DNA of 64,000 nt, taken from Nonomuraea rubra. GTDB taxonomy: Bacteria; Actinomycetota; Actinomycetes; Streptosporangiales; Streptosporangiaceae. Location of the stretch: contig NZ_JACHMI010000001.1 of assembly GCF_014207985.1 (NCBI RefSeq), positions 8,787,001 to 8,851,000 on the forward strand. The letters run 5' to 3'. The translations under genes and the position numbers were made by a program. Positions 1 through 8,153 of the stretch are shown piece by piece. The notes under the pieces are model-generated. The model was given only the letters and a program-made list of their open reading frames with translations, was not told the DNA's origin and searched no databases. The first letter of the stretch is position 1. Each line of letters starts with the position of its first letter.

Positions 1-105
1 ATGCTGCTGGCGCCGGTGACGCTGCAGACCGGCGTGGTCACCGCGTTCGTCGGCGCGCCGGTGTTCCTGCTGCTCGTGCTCTGGTCCCGCCGGAGGGCAC
101 TGTGA
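1..105 (+). CDS. FecCD-family permease, C-terminal end (partial)
   Basis: The last 34 residues of a membrane protein enter from the left edge. They end in a hydrophobic segment followed by a basic WSRRRAL tail, which is how FecCD/BtuC-type permeases of iron-siderophore, heme or cobalamin importers end. The assignment rests on this tail and on the two genes that follow, an ATPase overlapping its stop codon and a FecB-type binding protein, which complete the usual permease-ATPase-binding protein order. The start lies outside the window. Confidence 0.72.
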   Translation: MLLAPVTLQTGVVTAFVGAPVFLLLVLWSRRRAL

Positions 106-875
106 TCACGATCGACGGCCTGCGGGTCGAACTGGACCGGGCGGTGATCCTCGACGGCGTCGCGCTGACCGTGCCCGCCGGCCGCATGGTGGGCCTCGTC
201 GGCCCCAACGGCGCCGGCAAGTCCACCCTGCTGCGCACGATCGCCGGGCTGCACCGCCCCAGCCGCGGCCGGGTGCTGGTAGACGGCCGCCCGGTGCACG
301 CCCGGCGGCCCCGGGAGCTCGCCCGCATGATCGCCTACCTGCCCCAGGACACGGCGCTGTCGTTCCCCTTCACCGCCTACCAGGTGACGCTCATGGGCCG
401 GCACCCGCACGTGGGCCGCTTCGCCATGGAAAGCGCGGCCGACCACCGCGAGGCCGAGCGGGCCATGGCCGCCACCGGCACCACTCATCTGGCCGGGCGA
501 AGCGTGGCCACGCTCTCGGGCGGGGAGCGCCAGCTCGTGCTCCTGGCCAAGGCGATCGCCCAGGACTCCCCCGTGCTGCTGGCCGACGAGCCGGTCTCCG
601 CCCTGGACCTGCGCCACCAGCTCGACGTCCTGCGGCTGCTGCGCGCCTGTGCCGACGCCGGCCGGACGGTGCTGGTCGTGCTGCACGACCTCAACCTCGC
701 CGCCCGCTACTGCACCGAGCTGGCCCTGCTGGCCGGCGGCCGCGTCGTCGCCGACGGCGAGCCGGCGCGCGTTCTCACCCCCGGACACCTGGCCGACGCC
801 TACGGGGTGCGCGCGGTGGTACGCCCCGACGACCTCACCGGATCCCTCACCGTAACCACTCTGGAGAATCAGTGA
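102..875 (+). CDS. FecE/HmuV-type ABC transporter ATP-binding protein
   Basis: ATPase of a metal-chelate importer, acting on the inner face of the membrane with the FecCD permease. The 257-residue protein has Walker A (GPNGAGKSTLL, about residues 34-44), a Q-loop (LPQDT), the signature LSGGERQ near residue 138, Walker B VLLADEP and a switch histidine (VLHD). Its length is normal for FecE/HmuV proteins. The GTG start overlaps the permease stop by 4 bases, and the stop overlaps the next GTG start, so the three genes are translationally coupled. The substrate (siderophore, heme, cobalamin or a zinc chelate) cannot be read from the ATPase. The neighbouring zinc-starvation genes favour a metallophore. 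Confidence 0.92.
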   Translation: MITIDGLRVELDRAVILDGVALTVPAGRMVGLVGPNGAGKSTLLRTIAGLHRPSRGRVLVDGRPVHARRPRELARMIAYLPQDTALSFPFTAYQVTLMGRHPHVGRFAMESAADHREAERAMAATGTTHLAGRSVATLSGGERQLVLLAKAIAQDSPVLLADEPVSALDLRHQLDVLRLLRACADAGRTVLVVLHDLNLAARYCTELALLAGGRVVADGEPARVLTPGHLADAYGVRAVVRPDDLTGSLTVTTLENQ

Positions 876-1861
876 ACCGCATCCTCATCCGGCTCGGCGC
901 CGCCGTGCTCGGACTCAGCCTTCTCACCGCCTGCGCCCAGGAACCCGCCGCCGCCCCGGCCCCACAACGGGCGGGAACCGCGTCCTATCCACGCACGGTC
1001 CAGGTGCCCGGCGAGCCCGCACAGCAAGTGACGATCCCGGCCCAGCCCAAGCGGATCGCCGCCCTGTCGGCGGACGCAGCCGAGGCCGCCCTGGAGCTGG
1101 CCGGCGCCGGACGGCTCATCGCCGTCCCCGCCTCGGCCGCCAACGCGTCGCTGTCCAGCCACGCCAAGGAGATGGCCACCGTCGCGACCAAGCTGCCCCC
1201 GGGCACCGATCCCGACCCCGAACAGATCATCTCCCTCAACCCCGACCTCATCCTCATCACCACCAGGCACGGCGGCGAGCGGGACGCCCAGGCCACGCTC
1301 GCCCAGGCCGGCATCCCCATGATCGCCATCGGCAACAACTGGGGCACCCTGGAGGAGGTCAAGCAGAACCTGACCATGCTCGGCACGGCTCTCGGCGCCG
1401 AGGCCAAGGCCGGCGAGCTGATCGCCGAGCTCGACCGACGCGCCGCCGGCGTGGCAGAGAAGCTCGGCGACCCGACCAGCAGGCCCAGCGTGGCGATCCT
1501 GTCCAACCAGGCCGGCCGCCCCTTCATCAACGCCGCCGACGTGCTCACCTCCGACCTGGTCAAACGTGCCGGCGGGGACCTGGTGGCCGAGCGGATCGGC
1601 CTGCGCGCCACCGCGCCGGTCACCGCCGAGCAGCTCATCGCCGCCAAGCCGGACGCCATCCTGCTGATCGACGTCACCGGCAAGGGCCAGGCCTCTTTCG
1701 CGAGCGTCATGAGCAACCCGGCCGTGGCCGAACTGGCCGCCGTCCGCGACGGCCGGGTCAAGCTGATGCCGGCGCGGATCTCGTACGGAACCGGCAGCGT
1801 GCACATCGCCGACGGGCTGGAGGAGATCGCCCGCTGGCTGCACCCCGAGGCGATGCGATGA
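872..1861 (+). CDS. FecB/BtuF-type substrate-binding lipoprotein
   Basis: Extracellular binding protein of the importer encoded just upstream. The N-terminus has a basic start, a hydrophobic stretch and the lipobox LTAC (Cys about residue 21), followed by a Pro/Ala-rich linker, so it is a lipid-anchored receptor. The body has features of the periplasmic-binding-protein family 2: PKRIAAL near the first strand, DPEQIISLNPDLILI, and a late AAKPDAILLID stretch. At 329 residues it has the usual family size. It starts with GTG inside the end of the ATPase gene and ends ATGA-overlapped with the next gene, so all five genes from the window edge to 5252 form one transcription unit. The ligand is unknown. 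Confidence 0.9.
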   Translation: MNRILIRLGAAVLGLSLLTACAQEPAAAPAPQRAGTASYPRTVQVPGEPAQQVTIPAQPKRIAALSADAAEAALELAGAGRLIAVPASAANASLSSHAKEMATVATKLPPGTDPDPEQIISLNPDLILITTRHGGERDAQATLAQAGIPMIAIGNNWGTLEEVKQNLTMLGTALGAEAKAGELIAELDRRAAGVAEKLGDPTSRPSVAILSNQAGRPFINAADVLTSDLVKRAGGDLVAERIGLRATAPVTAEQLIAAKPDAILLIDVTGKGQASFASVMSNPAVAELAAVRDGRVKLMPARISYGTGSVHIADGLEEIARWLHPEAMR

Positions 1862-3552
1862 ACCGGACGGCGGCGCCCGCACGGCGGCTCGACCTGCCGG
1901 TGAGGTCTCACGTCCTGGCGGCGGTGGGGTGCGGCTGGCTCGTCGCGGTGGGTCTGTGCGTGTGTTACCTGGGCGTCGGCCGGCTCATCGATGACGTCAC
2001 GGGCGCAGGGGACCGGCCATGGCAGGCGCTGGTGATGATGGGGACCGGGATCGTCCTCGCCGCGGCCGGAGCCGTCGGCCAGGGTGTCGCGAGCGGGCGT
2101 GGTGAGGCCGTGGCCGAGGTCAGCGTGCGGGCTCGGATCCATCGGTTCGTCCTCGCCGGCGGAACGCGCCGGGAAGCTTCCGGAGCCGGGAGTCCGGTGA
2201 CGGGTGCGCTCTCCTCCCTGGCCACCGAGGGGGCCGCCAAGGTCGCCGCCTGGCGGGGCGGATTCCTCGGCCGGCTCGTCTCCTCGGTCACCACCCCGCT
2301 GGTCGTGGTGGCGGTCGTGGCGCTGGTCGTCGATGTGACGGCCGCGCTCGTGCTGCTGGCGGTCGTGATGACGGTGCCGCCGGTGGTCGCCGGCTTCCAG
2401 CGGTTGTTCCGTGCCTCCTCAGCCGGTTACCAGGCCCAGTCCAGGCGGCTGGCCGCGCACTTCCTGGAGTCCGTCCAGGGCTTGCGGCTGCTCACCCTGC
2501 TGGGCGCTGCCGGACGGCAGTCGCGGCTGCTGGCCGGCGAGAGCGAGCGGCAGCGCCGCGCCACCATGCGGCTGCTGGCCGGCAACCAGCTCGTTCTGCT
2601 CGTCACCGACGTGGTGTTCTACGGCGGGCTGATCGGCACCGGCACCGCGCTGGCACTGTCACGGTACGCGTCGGGCGCGATCTCCGCGGGAACGGCCGTG
2701 GCGCTGGTGCTGATCTCGCTGCTGCTGACGGAGCCGATCAGCGTCGTGGGCCAGTTCTTCTACATCGCCATGACGGGACGGGCCGCCGACCGCCAGATCG
2801 TCGGCGCCCTCGCCGGCGGTCGTCCTGGCCCGCGTGCCGTCCCGGGCGCGACCTCGGATGAGGGCGGCAGAGTCGCGGCGGAGCCGGCCGAGGTCACCCC
2901 TCACCACGGTGAGGGAGCCGTGGTCGAGCTGGCGGCGGTCACCGCCGGTCATGGCGCCGGGCCCGCCGTCGTGGAGGGCAGCACGTTCGGCGTCCGCCAC
3001 GGCGAGATGGTGGCACTCATAGGCCCCTCAGGTGCGGGCAAGTCCACGCTGCTGTCGGTGATCGCCGGCGAGCTGGCACCCCGCGGCGGCACGGTCCGGG
3101 TGCCGGTGGCCGAGGGCGGCGCGCCGGATCTGGCGCTCGTCCCCCAGCACAGCTGGCTATTCACCGGCACCATCGCCGAGAACCTGCGGCTGGCCGACCC
3201 GGCGGCGAGCGAGCAGCGGTTGTGGCAGGCCCTGCGGCAGGCGCGGCTCGCGGCCGAGGTGGAGGCGATGCCGGGCAGGCTGGACGCGCGCGTCGGTGAG
3301 GAGGGACTCACTCTGTCGGGTGGGCAGGCGCAGCGGCTGGCGCTGGCCCGCGCTCTGCTCCTCGACGCCGCCGTCCTGCTGCTCGACGAGCCGACGAGCC
3401 ATGTGGACGCACGCTCCGAGCAGCTCATCATCGAGTCCCTGCGCCGCCTGCACGGCACCCGGGCGATCATCGTCGCCACTCACTCACCGGCGTTGAGCGG
3501 GGTCGCGGACCGGATCGTCGAGGTCACCGGCGCACGGGCGGTGGCCCGGTGA
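1858..3552 (+). CDS. Exporter-fold ABC half-transporter (membrane + ATPase), first subunit
   Basis: A 564-residue fusion of an ABC type-1 six-helix membrane domain (about residues 15-300) and an ATPase domain (about 365-560). The ATPase has Walker A GPSGAGKSTLL, signature LTLSGGQAQRLALA, Walker B AVLLLDEP and an H-loop (VATHSP). A low-complexity linker separates the two domains. It overlaps the binding-protein gene upstream and the second half-transporter downstream by 4 bases each, so the two half-transporters probably form a heterodimer. CydDC, drug exporters and the mycobacterial siderophore importer IrtAB share this architecture. The company of a FecBCD importer makes handling of a metallophore the best guess; direction of transport is not determinable from sequence. 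Confidence 0.86.
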   Translation: MNRTAAPARRLDLPVRSHVLAAVGCGWLVAVGLCVCYLGVGRLIDDVTGAGDRPWQALVMMGTGIVLAAAGAVGQGVASGRGEAVAEVSVRARIHRFVLAGGTRREASGAGSPVTGALSSLATEGAAKVAAWRGGFLGRLVSSVTTPLVVVAVVALVVDVTAALVLLAVVMTVPPVVAGFQRLFRASSAGYQAQSRRLAAHFLESVQGLRLLTLLGAAGRQSRLLAGESERQRRATMRLLAGNQLVLLVTDVVFYGGLIGTGTALALSRYASGAISAGTAVALVLISLLLTEPISVVGQFFYIAMTGRAADRQIVGALAGGRPGPRAVPGATSDEGGRVAAEPAEVTPHHGEGAVVELAAVTAGHGAGPAVVEGSTFGVRHGEMVALIGPSGAGKSTLLSVIAGELAPRGGTVRVPVAEGGAPDLALVPQHSWLFTGTIAENLRLADPAASEQRLWQALRQARLAAEVEAMPGRLDARVGEEGLTLSGGQAQRLALARALLLDAAVLLLDEPTSHVDARSEQLIIESLRRLHGTRAIIVATHSPALSGVADRIVEVTGARAVAR

Positions 3553-5252
3553 TCGCCCGCCTGGCCGCGTTCGCCCGGCCCTTCGCGGCCGCGCTGGCGC
3601 TGTCCGCGGCGCTACGCGTGCTGCAGCTGGCGTGCGGGATCGCGATCCTGGCGGTCGCGGTGAGCGCGATCGCCCGCATCGGCGAGGCCAGCATCGCCGC
3701 AACGGCCGGCCTGATCGCCGTACTTGCCGTCGCCAAAGGCGCCGCGCACTACGGGGAACAGTATCTCGGCCACTGGGTCGCCTTCACAGTGCTGGCCCGG
3801 CTGCGCATCGCCTTCTTCGACGCCCTCGCCAGGCTGTCTCCCAGCGTGCTCCACCAGCACCGCTCCGGCGATCTCACCGCTCGCGCCACCGCCGACGTCA
3901 ACCGCGTCGAGGTGTTCTACGCCCACACGATCGCACCCGCGCTCGCCGCCGCCCTCGTCTTGCTCGGCTCGGCCGCCTACCTCGCTGTCGCCGTCCACCC
4001 GGCACTGGCGGCGATCCTGCTGGTGGGCGCGGCAATCTCCGGTCTAGCCGTACCGCTGCTCGGCCGCCACCGGGCCGGGCAGGCGGCCCGGCGGCGCCAG
4101 CACACCCGCGGGCAGATCGCCGCGCACGTCACCGACACCATCGCAGGGCTGCGTGACCTCACCTTGCTCCGGGCGATCGGGCAGTGGCAGGGGCGGCTCG
4201 ACGCGCTGGATGCCCGCGCCGCCGCCGACACCCATGCGCTGGCCGCCCGCATCGCAGGCCGCCGCGCCGCGAACACCGCCGTCCTCGCGGCGACCGTGTG
4301 CGCGGTCGCGCTCACCGGCGCGTACTTGTGGCGCGGCGGCGGGATCGGCTTGCAGGCGTGGTGGACCGCGATCGCGATCGCGCTCGCCATGGCGCCCGCC
4401 CTGACCGCGGTCGAGGCGTTCGCCGCCGAGTTCGGCACCACCCTGGCCGCTGCCCGGAGACTGTTCGTGATCATCGACACGCCGCCCGCGGCCGTCCGCG
4501 CGGAGCTCGCCCCGTCGGCCGGGGCGAGCGCAGGGGGCCTATACCGTCGGGCGGGTGTGGCGGTTTCCATGCGCGGGGTGCGCTTCGCCTTTCCCGGCTC
4601 GGCCGACAACGCGGCACCGGTCCTCGACGGCATCGACCTCGACCTACCGCCGGGATCGACCACGGCCGTCCTCGGGGTGACCGGCAGCGGCAAATCCTCT
4701 CTCGGATACCTGCTGGCCGCCGCCCTCACCCCCACGGAGGGCATCATCACCCTCGACGGCACCGACCTGCGCCGCATCCCCGACGATGAACTCCGCCGCA
4801 AGGTGGCCCTCGCCGACCAGCGCCCGTTCGTCTTCTCGGGCACCGTCGCGAGCAACCTCCGGCTCGCCCGGCCCGGCGCCGACGAGGGCGAGCTGTGGCA
4901 CGTCCTCGAGGTCGTCGCGCTGGCCGACACCGTACGAGCACTTCCCGAGCAGCTTCACACGCGGCTCACCGAGCGCGGCGCCAACCTGTCCGGCGGCGAG
5001 CTGCAGCGCCTGTCACTCGCCCAGGCGCTGCTCCGGCGCCCCGCGCTACTGATCTGCGACGAGGTCACCAGCCAGCTCGACGCCGCCACCGAAGCCCAGC
5101 TCCTTGAACGGCTACGCCGGGAACTGGCCGGATCCACCACCGTATGGATCACTCATCGACCGGCGACTCTGCACGCCTCCGACCAGATCGTCGTACTCGA
5201 CGGCGGTCGCATCATTCGAGGCGAACCGCCCGGTGACCGCCTTCTCAGGTGA
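3549..5252 (+). CDS. Exporter-fold ABC half-transporter, second subunit
   Basis: A 567-residue partner of the preceding gene: membrane domain about residues 1-310 and ATPase about 335-560. The Walker A region reads GVTGSGKSSLGYL, the signature ANLSGGELQRLSLAQ. The residue after Walker B is conserved glutamate (LLICDEVTSQ). In both subunits the catalytic motifs look intact, so the pair would have two active sites. The gene begins 4 bases before the end of its partner. It is the last gene of the plus-strand unit that starts left of the window. Downstream lies a methyltransferase remnant and then convergent ribosomal protein genes. Confidence 0.86.
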   Translation: MIARLAAFARPFAAALALSAALRVLQLACGIAILAVAVSAIARIGEASIAATAGLIAVLAVAKGAAHYGEQYLGHWVAFTVLARLRIAFFDALARLSPSVLHQHRSGDLTARATADVNRVEVFYAHTIAPALAAALVLLGSAAYLAVAVHPALAAILLVGAAISGLAVPLLGRHRAGQAARRRQHTRGQIAAHVTDTIAGLRDLTLLRAIGQWQGRLDALDARAAADTHALAARIAGRRAANTAVLAATVCAVALTGAYLWRGGGIGLQAWWTAIAIALAMAPALTAVEAFAAEFGTTLAAARRLFVIIDTPPAAVRAELAPSAGASAGGLYRRAGVAVSMRGVRFAFPGSADNAAPVLDGIDLDLPPGSTTAVLGVTGSGKSSLGYLLAAALTPTEGIITLDGTDLRRIPDDELRRKVALADQRPFVFSGTVASNLRLARPGADEGELWHVLEVVALADTVRALPEQLHTRLTERGANLSGGELQRLSLAQALLRRPALLICDEVTSQLDAATEAQLLERLRRELAGSTTVWITHRPATLHASDQIVVLDGGRIIRGEPPGDRLLR

Positions 5253-5262
5253 CGCGGAGGCG

Positions 5263-5373
5263 ACGAACTGGGACAACGAGCAGTGCCGGACGATCCTCGG
5301 CAACTGTGCGAGCGCCATGCCCTCCGGCGCGGGTCTGCTGGTGATCGAGCGGATGATCCCCGCACCGGGTACG
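5263..5373 (+). pseudogene. O-methyltransferase (family 2) remnant
   Basis: Directly after the second ABC half-transporter, one frame reads WDNEQCRTILGNCASAMP and then LLVIERMIPAPG. This is the conserved C-terminal block (usually DWDDE..ILRNC..AMPPGGRLLVVE) of acetylserotonin/hydroxyneurosporene-type O-methyltransferases. No start, no SAM-binding region and no continuation in frame is present, so it is a fragment of a lost gene. The remaining stretch to 5558 has no feature I can support. Confidence 0.55.
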
Positions 5374-5558
5374 CCGAGCTGCTCGTCAAGGCCAGACTGG
5401 TCCCGGAAGAGCTGGCCGAGCTGCCGGTGCGCCTGTCCCTGCTGCCGGCTCGCAACCCCGAGGTACGCCGCTTCTGCCCAGGCCACCGGGTGCCCGCCGT
5501 GCCGCCGCGCCGGCTGTCTCTGGCACGGCGGGACGCCCCGGTGGCCGGCCTGGTGGCT

Positions 5559-5726
5559 TCAGTCGATGGTGATCAGCCCGCGCTGGTAGGCGCGGACGAG
5601 GCGGCGCGGGACGAGCGCCTCCCGCCCGTTGACGGTGATCGGCACGAGGTCGGGAACGGTGGCCTTCCACTGGCTGCGGCGGTGCCGGGTGTTGCTGCGG
5701 GAGGTCTTCCTCTTGGGGACGGCCAT
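5559..5726 (-). CDS. rpmF: 50S ribosomal protein L32, zinc-independent paralogue
   Basis: A 55-residue protein beginning [20 protein letters not shown], the standard L32 N-terminus. It contains no cysteine at all, whereas the housekeeping actinobacterial L32 carries a Cys4 zinc ribbon. It therefore belongs to the C-minus set that replaces zinc-binding ribosomal proteins during zinc limitation. It is the last of five minus-strand genes (L33-L31-L28-S14-L32) separated by zero to a few bases, and it lies 2 bases downstream of rpsN. Confidence 0.93.
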   Translation of the reverse strand: MAVPKRKTSRSNTRHRRSQWKATVPDLVPITVNGREALVPRRLVRAYQRGLITID

Positions 5727-5728
5727 GG

Positions 5729-6028
5729 CTACCAGCTCGCCTTCGTGATGCCGGGCAGTTCGCCGCGGTGCGCCATCTCGCGGAAGCGCACCCGGGAGAG
5801 CCCGAACTTGGTCAGATGCCCGCGGGGCCGGCCGTCGACGGAGTCGCGGTTGCGGATGCGGGTGGCGCTGGCGTCGCGCGGCTGGCGGGCCAGCTCGCGC
5901 GCGGCGTCCGCACGCTCCTGGGATGCGCCGGTGCGGATGATCTCTTTCAGCACGGCGCGCCGTTCGGCGTAGCGGGCGACGACGGCCCTGCGGCGCTCGT
6001 TGGCGGCGATCTTGCTCTTCTTCGCCAT
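5729..6028 (-). CDS. rpsN: 30S ribosomal protein S14, zinc-independent paralogue
   Basis: A 99-residue protein starting [14 protein letters not shown] and ending LPGITKASW. This matches long-form (type C-minus) S14, which lacks the CXXC...CXXC zinc ribbon; no cysteine is present. The start codon overlaps the stop of rpmB by one base. Within the operon it would supply a zinc-sparing S14 when Zur derepresses the promoter at about 6.7 kb. Confidence 0.93.
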   Translation of the reverse strand: MAKKSKIAANERRRAVVARYAERRAVLKEIIRTGASQERADAARELARQPRDASATRIRNRDSVDGRPRGHLTKFGLSRVRFREMAHRGELPGITKASW

Positions 6029-6264
6029 CAGACCTTCTCTCCCCTGGCGCGGATCCGCGCGACGGCGGCCTCGACGCCGATCTTGTCGACCGTCTTGATC
6101 GCGCGGGCGCTGAGCGTGAGCCGGACGAAGCGGTCCTCGCTGGGCAGCCAGTAGCGGCGTTGCTGGATGTTGGGGTTCCAGCGGCGCCGGGTGCGGCGGT
6201 GGGAGTGGGAGACGTTGTTGCCGAAGACCGGCTTGACGCCGGTGAGCTGGCAGTGCGCGGACAT
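6028..6264 (-). CDS. rpmB: 50S ribosomal protein L28, zinc-independent paralogue
   Basis: A 78-residue L28 with the hallmark block [19 protein letters not shown] at about residues 14-32. It has a single cysteine (Cys5) and no CXXC pairs, so it is the C-minus form. The start was placed at the ATG that overlaps the last base of the L31 gene, which gives the standard [10 protein letters not shown]-terminus; a longer upstream reading has no L28 similarity. Confidence 0.93.
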   Translation of the reverse strand: MSAHCQLTGVKPVFGNNVSHSHRRTRRRWNPNIQQRRYWLPSEDRFVRLTLSARAIKTVDKIGVEAAVARIRARGEKV

Positions 6265-6509
6265 CAGGTCCTTCCGTAGCGCTGGTTGAACCGCTCGACC
6301 CGGCCTGCGGTGTCCAGGACGCGGCTGCGGCCGGTGTAGAAGGGGTGGCTCGCCGACGACACATCGACGTCCACCACCGGGTACGTCCTGCCGTCGGTCC
6401 ACTCGATCGTCTTGTCGCTGCTGATCGTCGAACGGGTGAGAAAGGCGAAGTCCGCGCCGGGATCGCGGAAGACGACCGGGCGGTAGTCGGGGTGGATGCC
6501 GTTCTTCAT
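6264..6509 (-). CDS. rpmE2: 50S ribosomal protein L31 type B (zinc-independent)
   Basis: An 81-residue L31 beginning [16 protein letters not shown] and containing the type B signature SHPFYTG. It has no cysteine; the zinc-binding type A form would carry CXXC. Type B L31 is the classic Zur-controlled paralogue. The ATG overlaps the stop of rpmG by three bases, second in the minus-strand operon. Confidence 0.95.
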   Translation of the reverse strand: MKNGIHPDYRPVVFRDPGADFAFLTRSTISSDKTIEWTDGRTYPVVDVDVSSASHPFYTGRSRVLDTAGRVERFNQRYGRT

Positions 6510-6670
6510 CGCTCCTCCCTGAACAGCACGTGCCGGCGGATCCTGGGGTCGTACTTGCGCAGGGTGAGCCGGTCGGGGTCGTTACGCCGGTTCTTCGTCG
6601 TCACATAGGTGTAGCCGGTGCCGGCCGTGGACTTGAGTTTGATCACGGGGCGCACCTCATTTCTGGCCAA
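6506..6670 (-). CDS. rpmG: 50S ribosomal protein L33, zinc-independent paralogue
   Basis: A 54-residue L33: [20 protein letters not shown] followed by [15 protein letters not shown]. It lacks the Cys4 ribbon of the C-plus form. The start is a TTG preceded by AGGAG at 5-6 bases spacing; no ATG or GTG gives the standard N-terminus. It is the promoter-proximal gene of the five-gene ribosomal operon, and a Zur-box-like sequence lies 37 bases upstream. Confidence 0.9.
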   Translation of the reverse strand: MARNEVRPVIKLKSTAGTGYTYVTTKNRRNDPDRLTLRKYDPRIRRHVLFREER

Positions 6671-6706
6671 AGCGGCTCCTTTCGGCGTGCAATACTGTGC
6701 CAGGAT

Positions 6707-6725
6707 AACGATAATGGTTTTCGTT
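6707..6725. promoter_or_regulatory. Probable Zur box between rpmG and the MRF-like gene
   Basis: A near-palindrome, AACGATAATGGTTTTCGTT, pairs in 7 of 9 half-site positions. On the minus strand it contains GAAAACCATTATC, which matches the core at 11142-11154 and 16558-16570 in 11 or more of 13 positions. It lies between the divergent starts of zinc-free ribosomal proteins and an MRF-like protein. In actinobacteria both are known Zur targets, so one site probably controls both directions. Confidence 0.75.
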
Positions 6726-6743
6726 TCGCCAACTGGAGGCTCG

Positions 6744-7865
6744 GTGCCAACCCCCGTCGTCCTCGTCGCAGGCCTGCATCCCGCGGCTCGCACCGCCACC
6801 GCCGACGAACTGCTGGCCCGGCATCCGGGCTCCATAGCCATTCACCACGACCTCGGCGACGTCACCCATGGCCGCGTGCGGTGCACCGTCCGCGACACCG
6901 GCCGCGTACTGGACACGACCGACGTACACCTCACCCACGGCTGCGTCACCTGCACCGTCCGCGAGGACCTGCTCCCCCGACTCGCCCTCCTGGCACACAC
7001 CGCGACCCTGCTGATCGTGGACCTGTGGGACACGGTCGAGCCACGATCGGTCGCCGAGGCCATCGACTGCGACGAAGCCCGCGAGACCCTGCGGCTCACC
7101 GCCGTGCTCACCGCCCTGGACGCCGAGGCCATGCCCGACGACATCACCCGCGGCGAACCCCTCGGTGAAGTCGGCAAACCCGCGGCTGCGGGCGACCAGC
7201 GCTACCTGGCCGAGGTCCTGGCCCGCCAGCTCGAGTACGCCACCGGCCTGGTGCTGGACGGCGGGGATGAAGACGACCACGAGCTGTCCCTGCGGGTGCT
7301 CACCCACCTCGCCCCGGTCACCCCGGTGCACAGCACGGCGGCCCTGCCGGCGGTCACCGGCCCGGCCCTGTGCACGGCCGAGCTGGCCGAACGCGTGGAC
7401 CCCAGCACCGCCCGCCTCCCCGCCGACGCCCGGACGGAGGAGATCGTCACGACGGTCTGGCGCAGCCGCCGCCCGCTGCATCCCGGCCGCTTCTTCGAGG
7501 CCGTGGACGAGCTGGTCACCGAATCCGTACGCTCACGCGGCCGCTTCTGGCTGGCCACCCGGCCCGGGCAGATGCTCGCGTGGGACGCCGTCGCCGGCAT
7601 CGTCTCGGTCGAGGACGCCGGCCCCTGGCTGGCCGCCCTGCCCGAAGCCGCCTGGGACCTCGTTTCCCCCACCCGCCGCGCGGCGGCCGCCCTCGACTGG
7701 GACCCCGAGCACGGTGACCGTGTCCAGCACCTGGTCTTCACCGGCCCCGACCTCGACGTCGAACGCCTGCACGCCCTGCTCGACTCCTGCCTGCTGGCCG
7801 ACGGCGAACGCCCAGGCCACGACGACCCCTTCGCCCCCATCCTCGACCTCAAGGAGATCGCGTGA
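6744..7865 (+). CDS. CobW/COG0523-family protein, MRF-like (ribosome hibernation factor recruiter)
   Basis: A 373-residue CobW-family protein. It keeps the metal-site motif [10 protein letters not shown] (Cys67 and Cys70), a DLWDTVEP block where the GTPase family has its Walker B region, and a C-terminal CobW domain ([22 protein letters not shown]). The N-terminal strand [13 protein letters not shown] does not contain a readable GXXXXGK[ST] P-loop, so GTP binding is doubtful. Mycobacterial MRF, encoded with C-minus ribosomal proteins, recruits a hibernation factor to ribosomes under zinc limitation; the setting here is the same. The GTG start at 6744 has GGAGG seven bases ahead. The gene overlaps rpsR by 4 bases. 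Confidence 0.8.
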   Translation: MPTPVVLVAGLHPAARTATADELLARHPGSIAIHHDLGDVTHGRVRCTVRDTGRVLDTTDVHLTHGCVTCTVREDLLPRLALLAHTATLLIVDLWDTVEPRSVAEAIDCDEARETLRLTAVLTALDAEAMPDDITRGEPLGEVGKPAAAGDQRYLAEVLARQLEYATGLVLDGGDEDDHELSLRVLTHLAPVTPVHSTAALPAVTGPALCTAELAERVDPSTARLPADARTEEIVTTVWRSRRPLHPGRFFEAVDELVTESVRSRGRFWLATRPGQMLAWDAVAGIVSVEDAGPWLAALPEAAWDLVSPTRRAAAALDWDPEHGDRVQHLVFTGPDLDVERLHALLDSCLLADGERPGHDDPFAPILDLKEIA

Positions 7866-8089
7866 AGCCCCGCCGCGCCCCGCGCAAGAAGCCCAACCCA
7901 CTGCTCAACGTAGACCGCATCGACTACAAGGACACCGCGCTGCTGCGCAAGTTCATCTCCGACCGCGGCAAGATCCGCAGCCGCCGCGTCACCGGCGTCA
8001 CCGTCCAGCAACAGCGCCGCATCGCCCAGGCCATCAAGACCGCCCGCGAGATGGCCCTGCTCCCCTACGCCTCCCGGCCCAGCGCATGA
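7862..8089 (+). CDS. rpsR: 30S ribosomal protein S18, zinc-independent paralogue
   Basis: A 75-residue S18 with typical blocks [19 protein letters not shown] and [18 protein letters not shown]. It lacks cysteines, so it is the C-minus paralogue. The GTG start overlaps the stop of the MRF-like gene, as expected for co-transcription from the Zur-controlled promoter at 6.7 kb. Confidence 0.93.
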   Translation: MKPRRAPRKKPNPLLNVDRIDYKDTALLRKFISDRGKIRSRRVTGVTVQQQRRIAQAIKTAREMALLPYASRPSA

Positions 8090-8153
8090 CCGGGCCGCCA
8101 CGGACATCTCCACGACCGAACGGCCATCGCCGTCTCGGAGAAGGGCTCCTCCG

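Noticed and set aside
869..2142. Long minus-strand open frames opposite the binding-protein gene
   Set aside because: They are GC-rich shadows of the plus-strand lipoprotein gene with no recognisable domains.
5283..5972. Plus-strand frame through the ribosomal protein genes
   Set aside because: Its later part is the antisense of the L32 and S14 genes, and its start has no family match.
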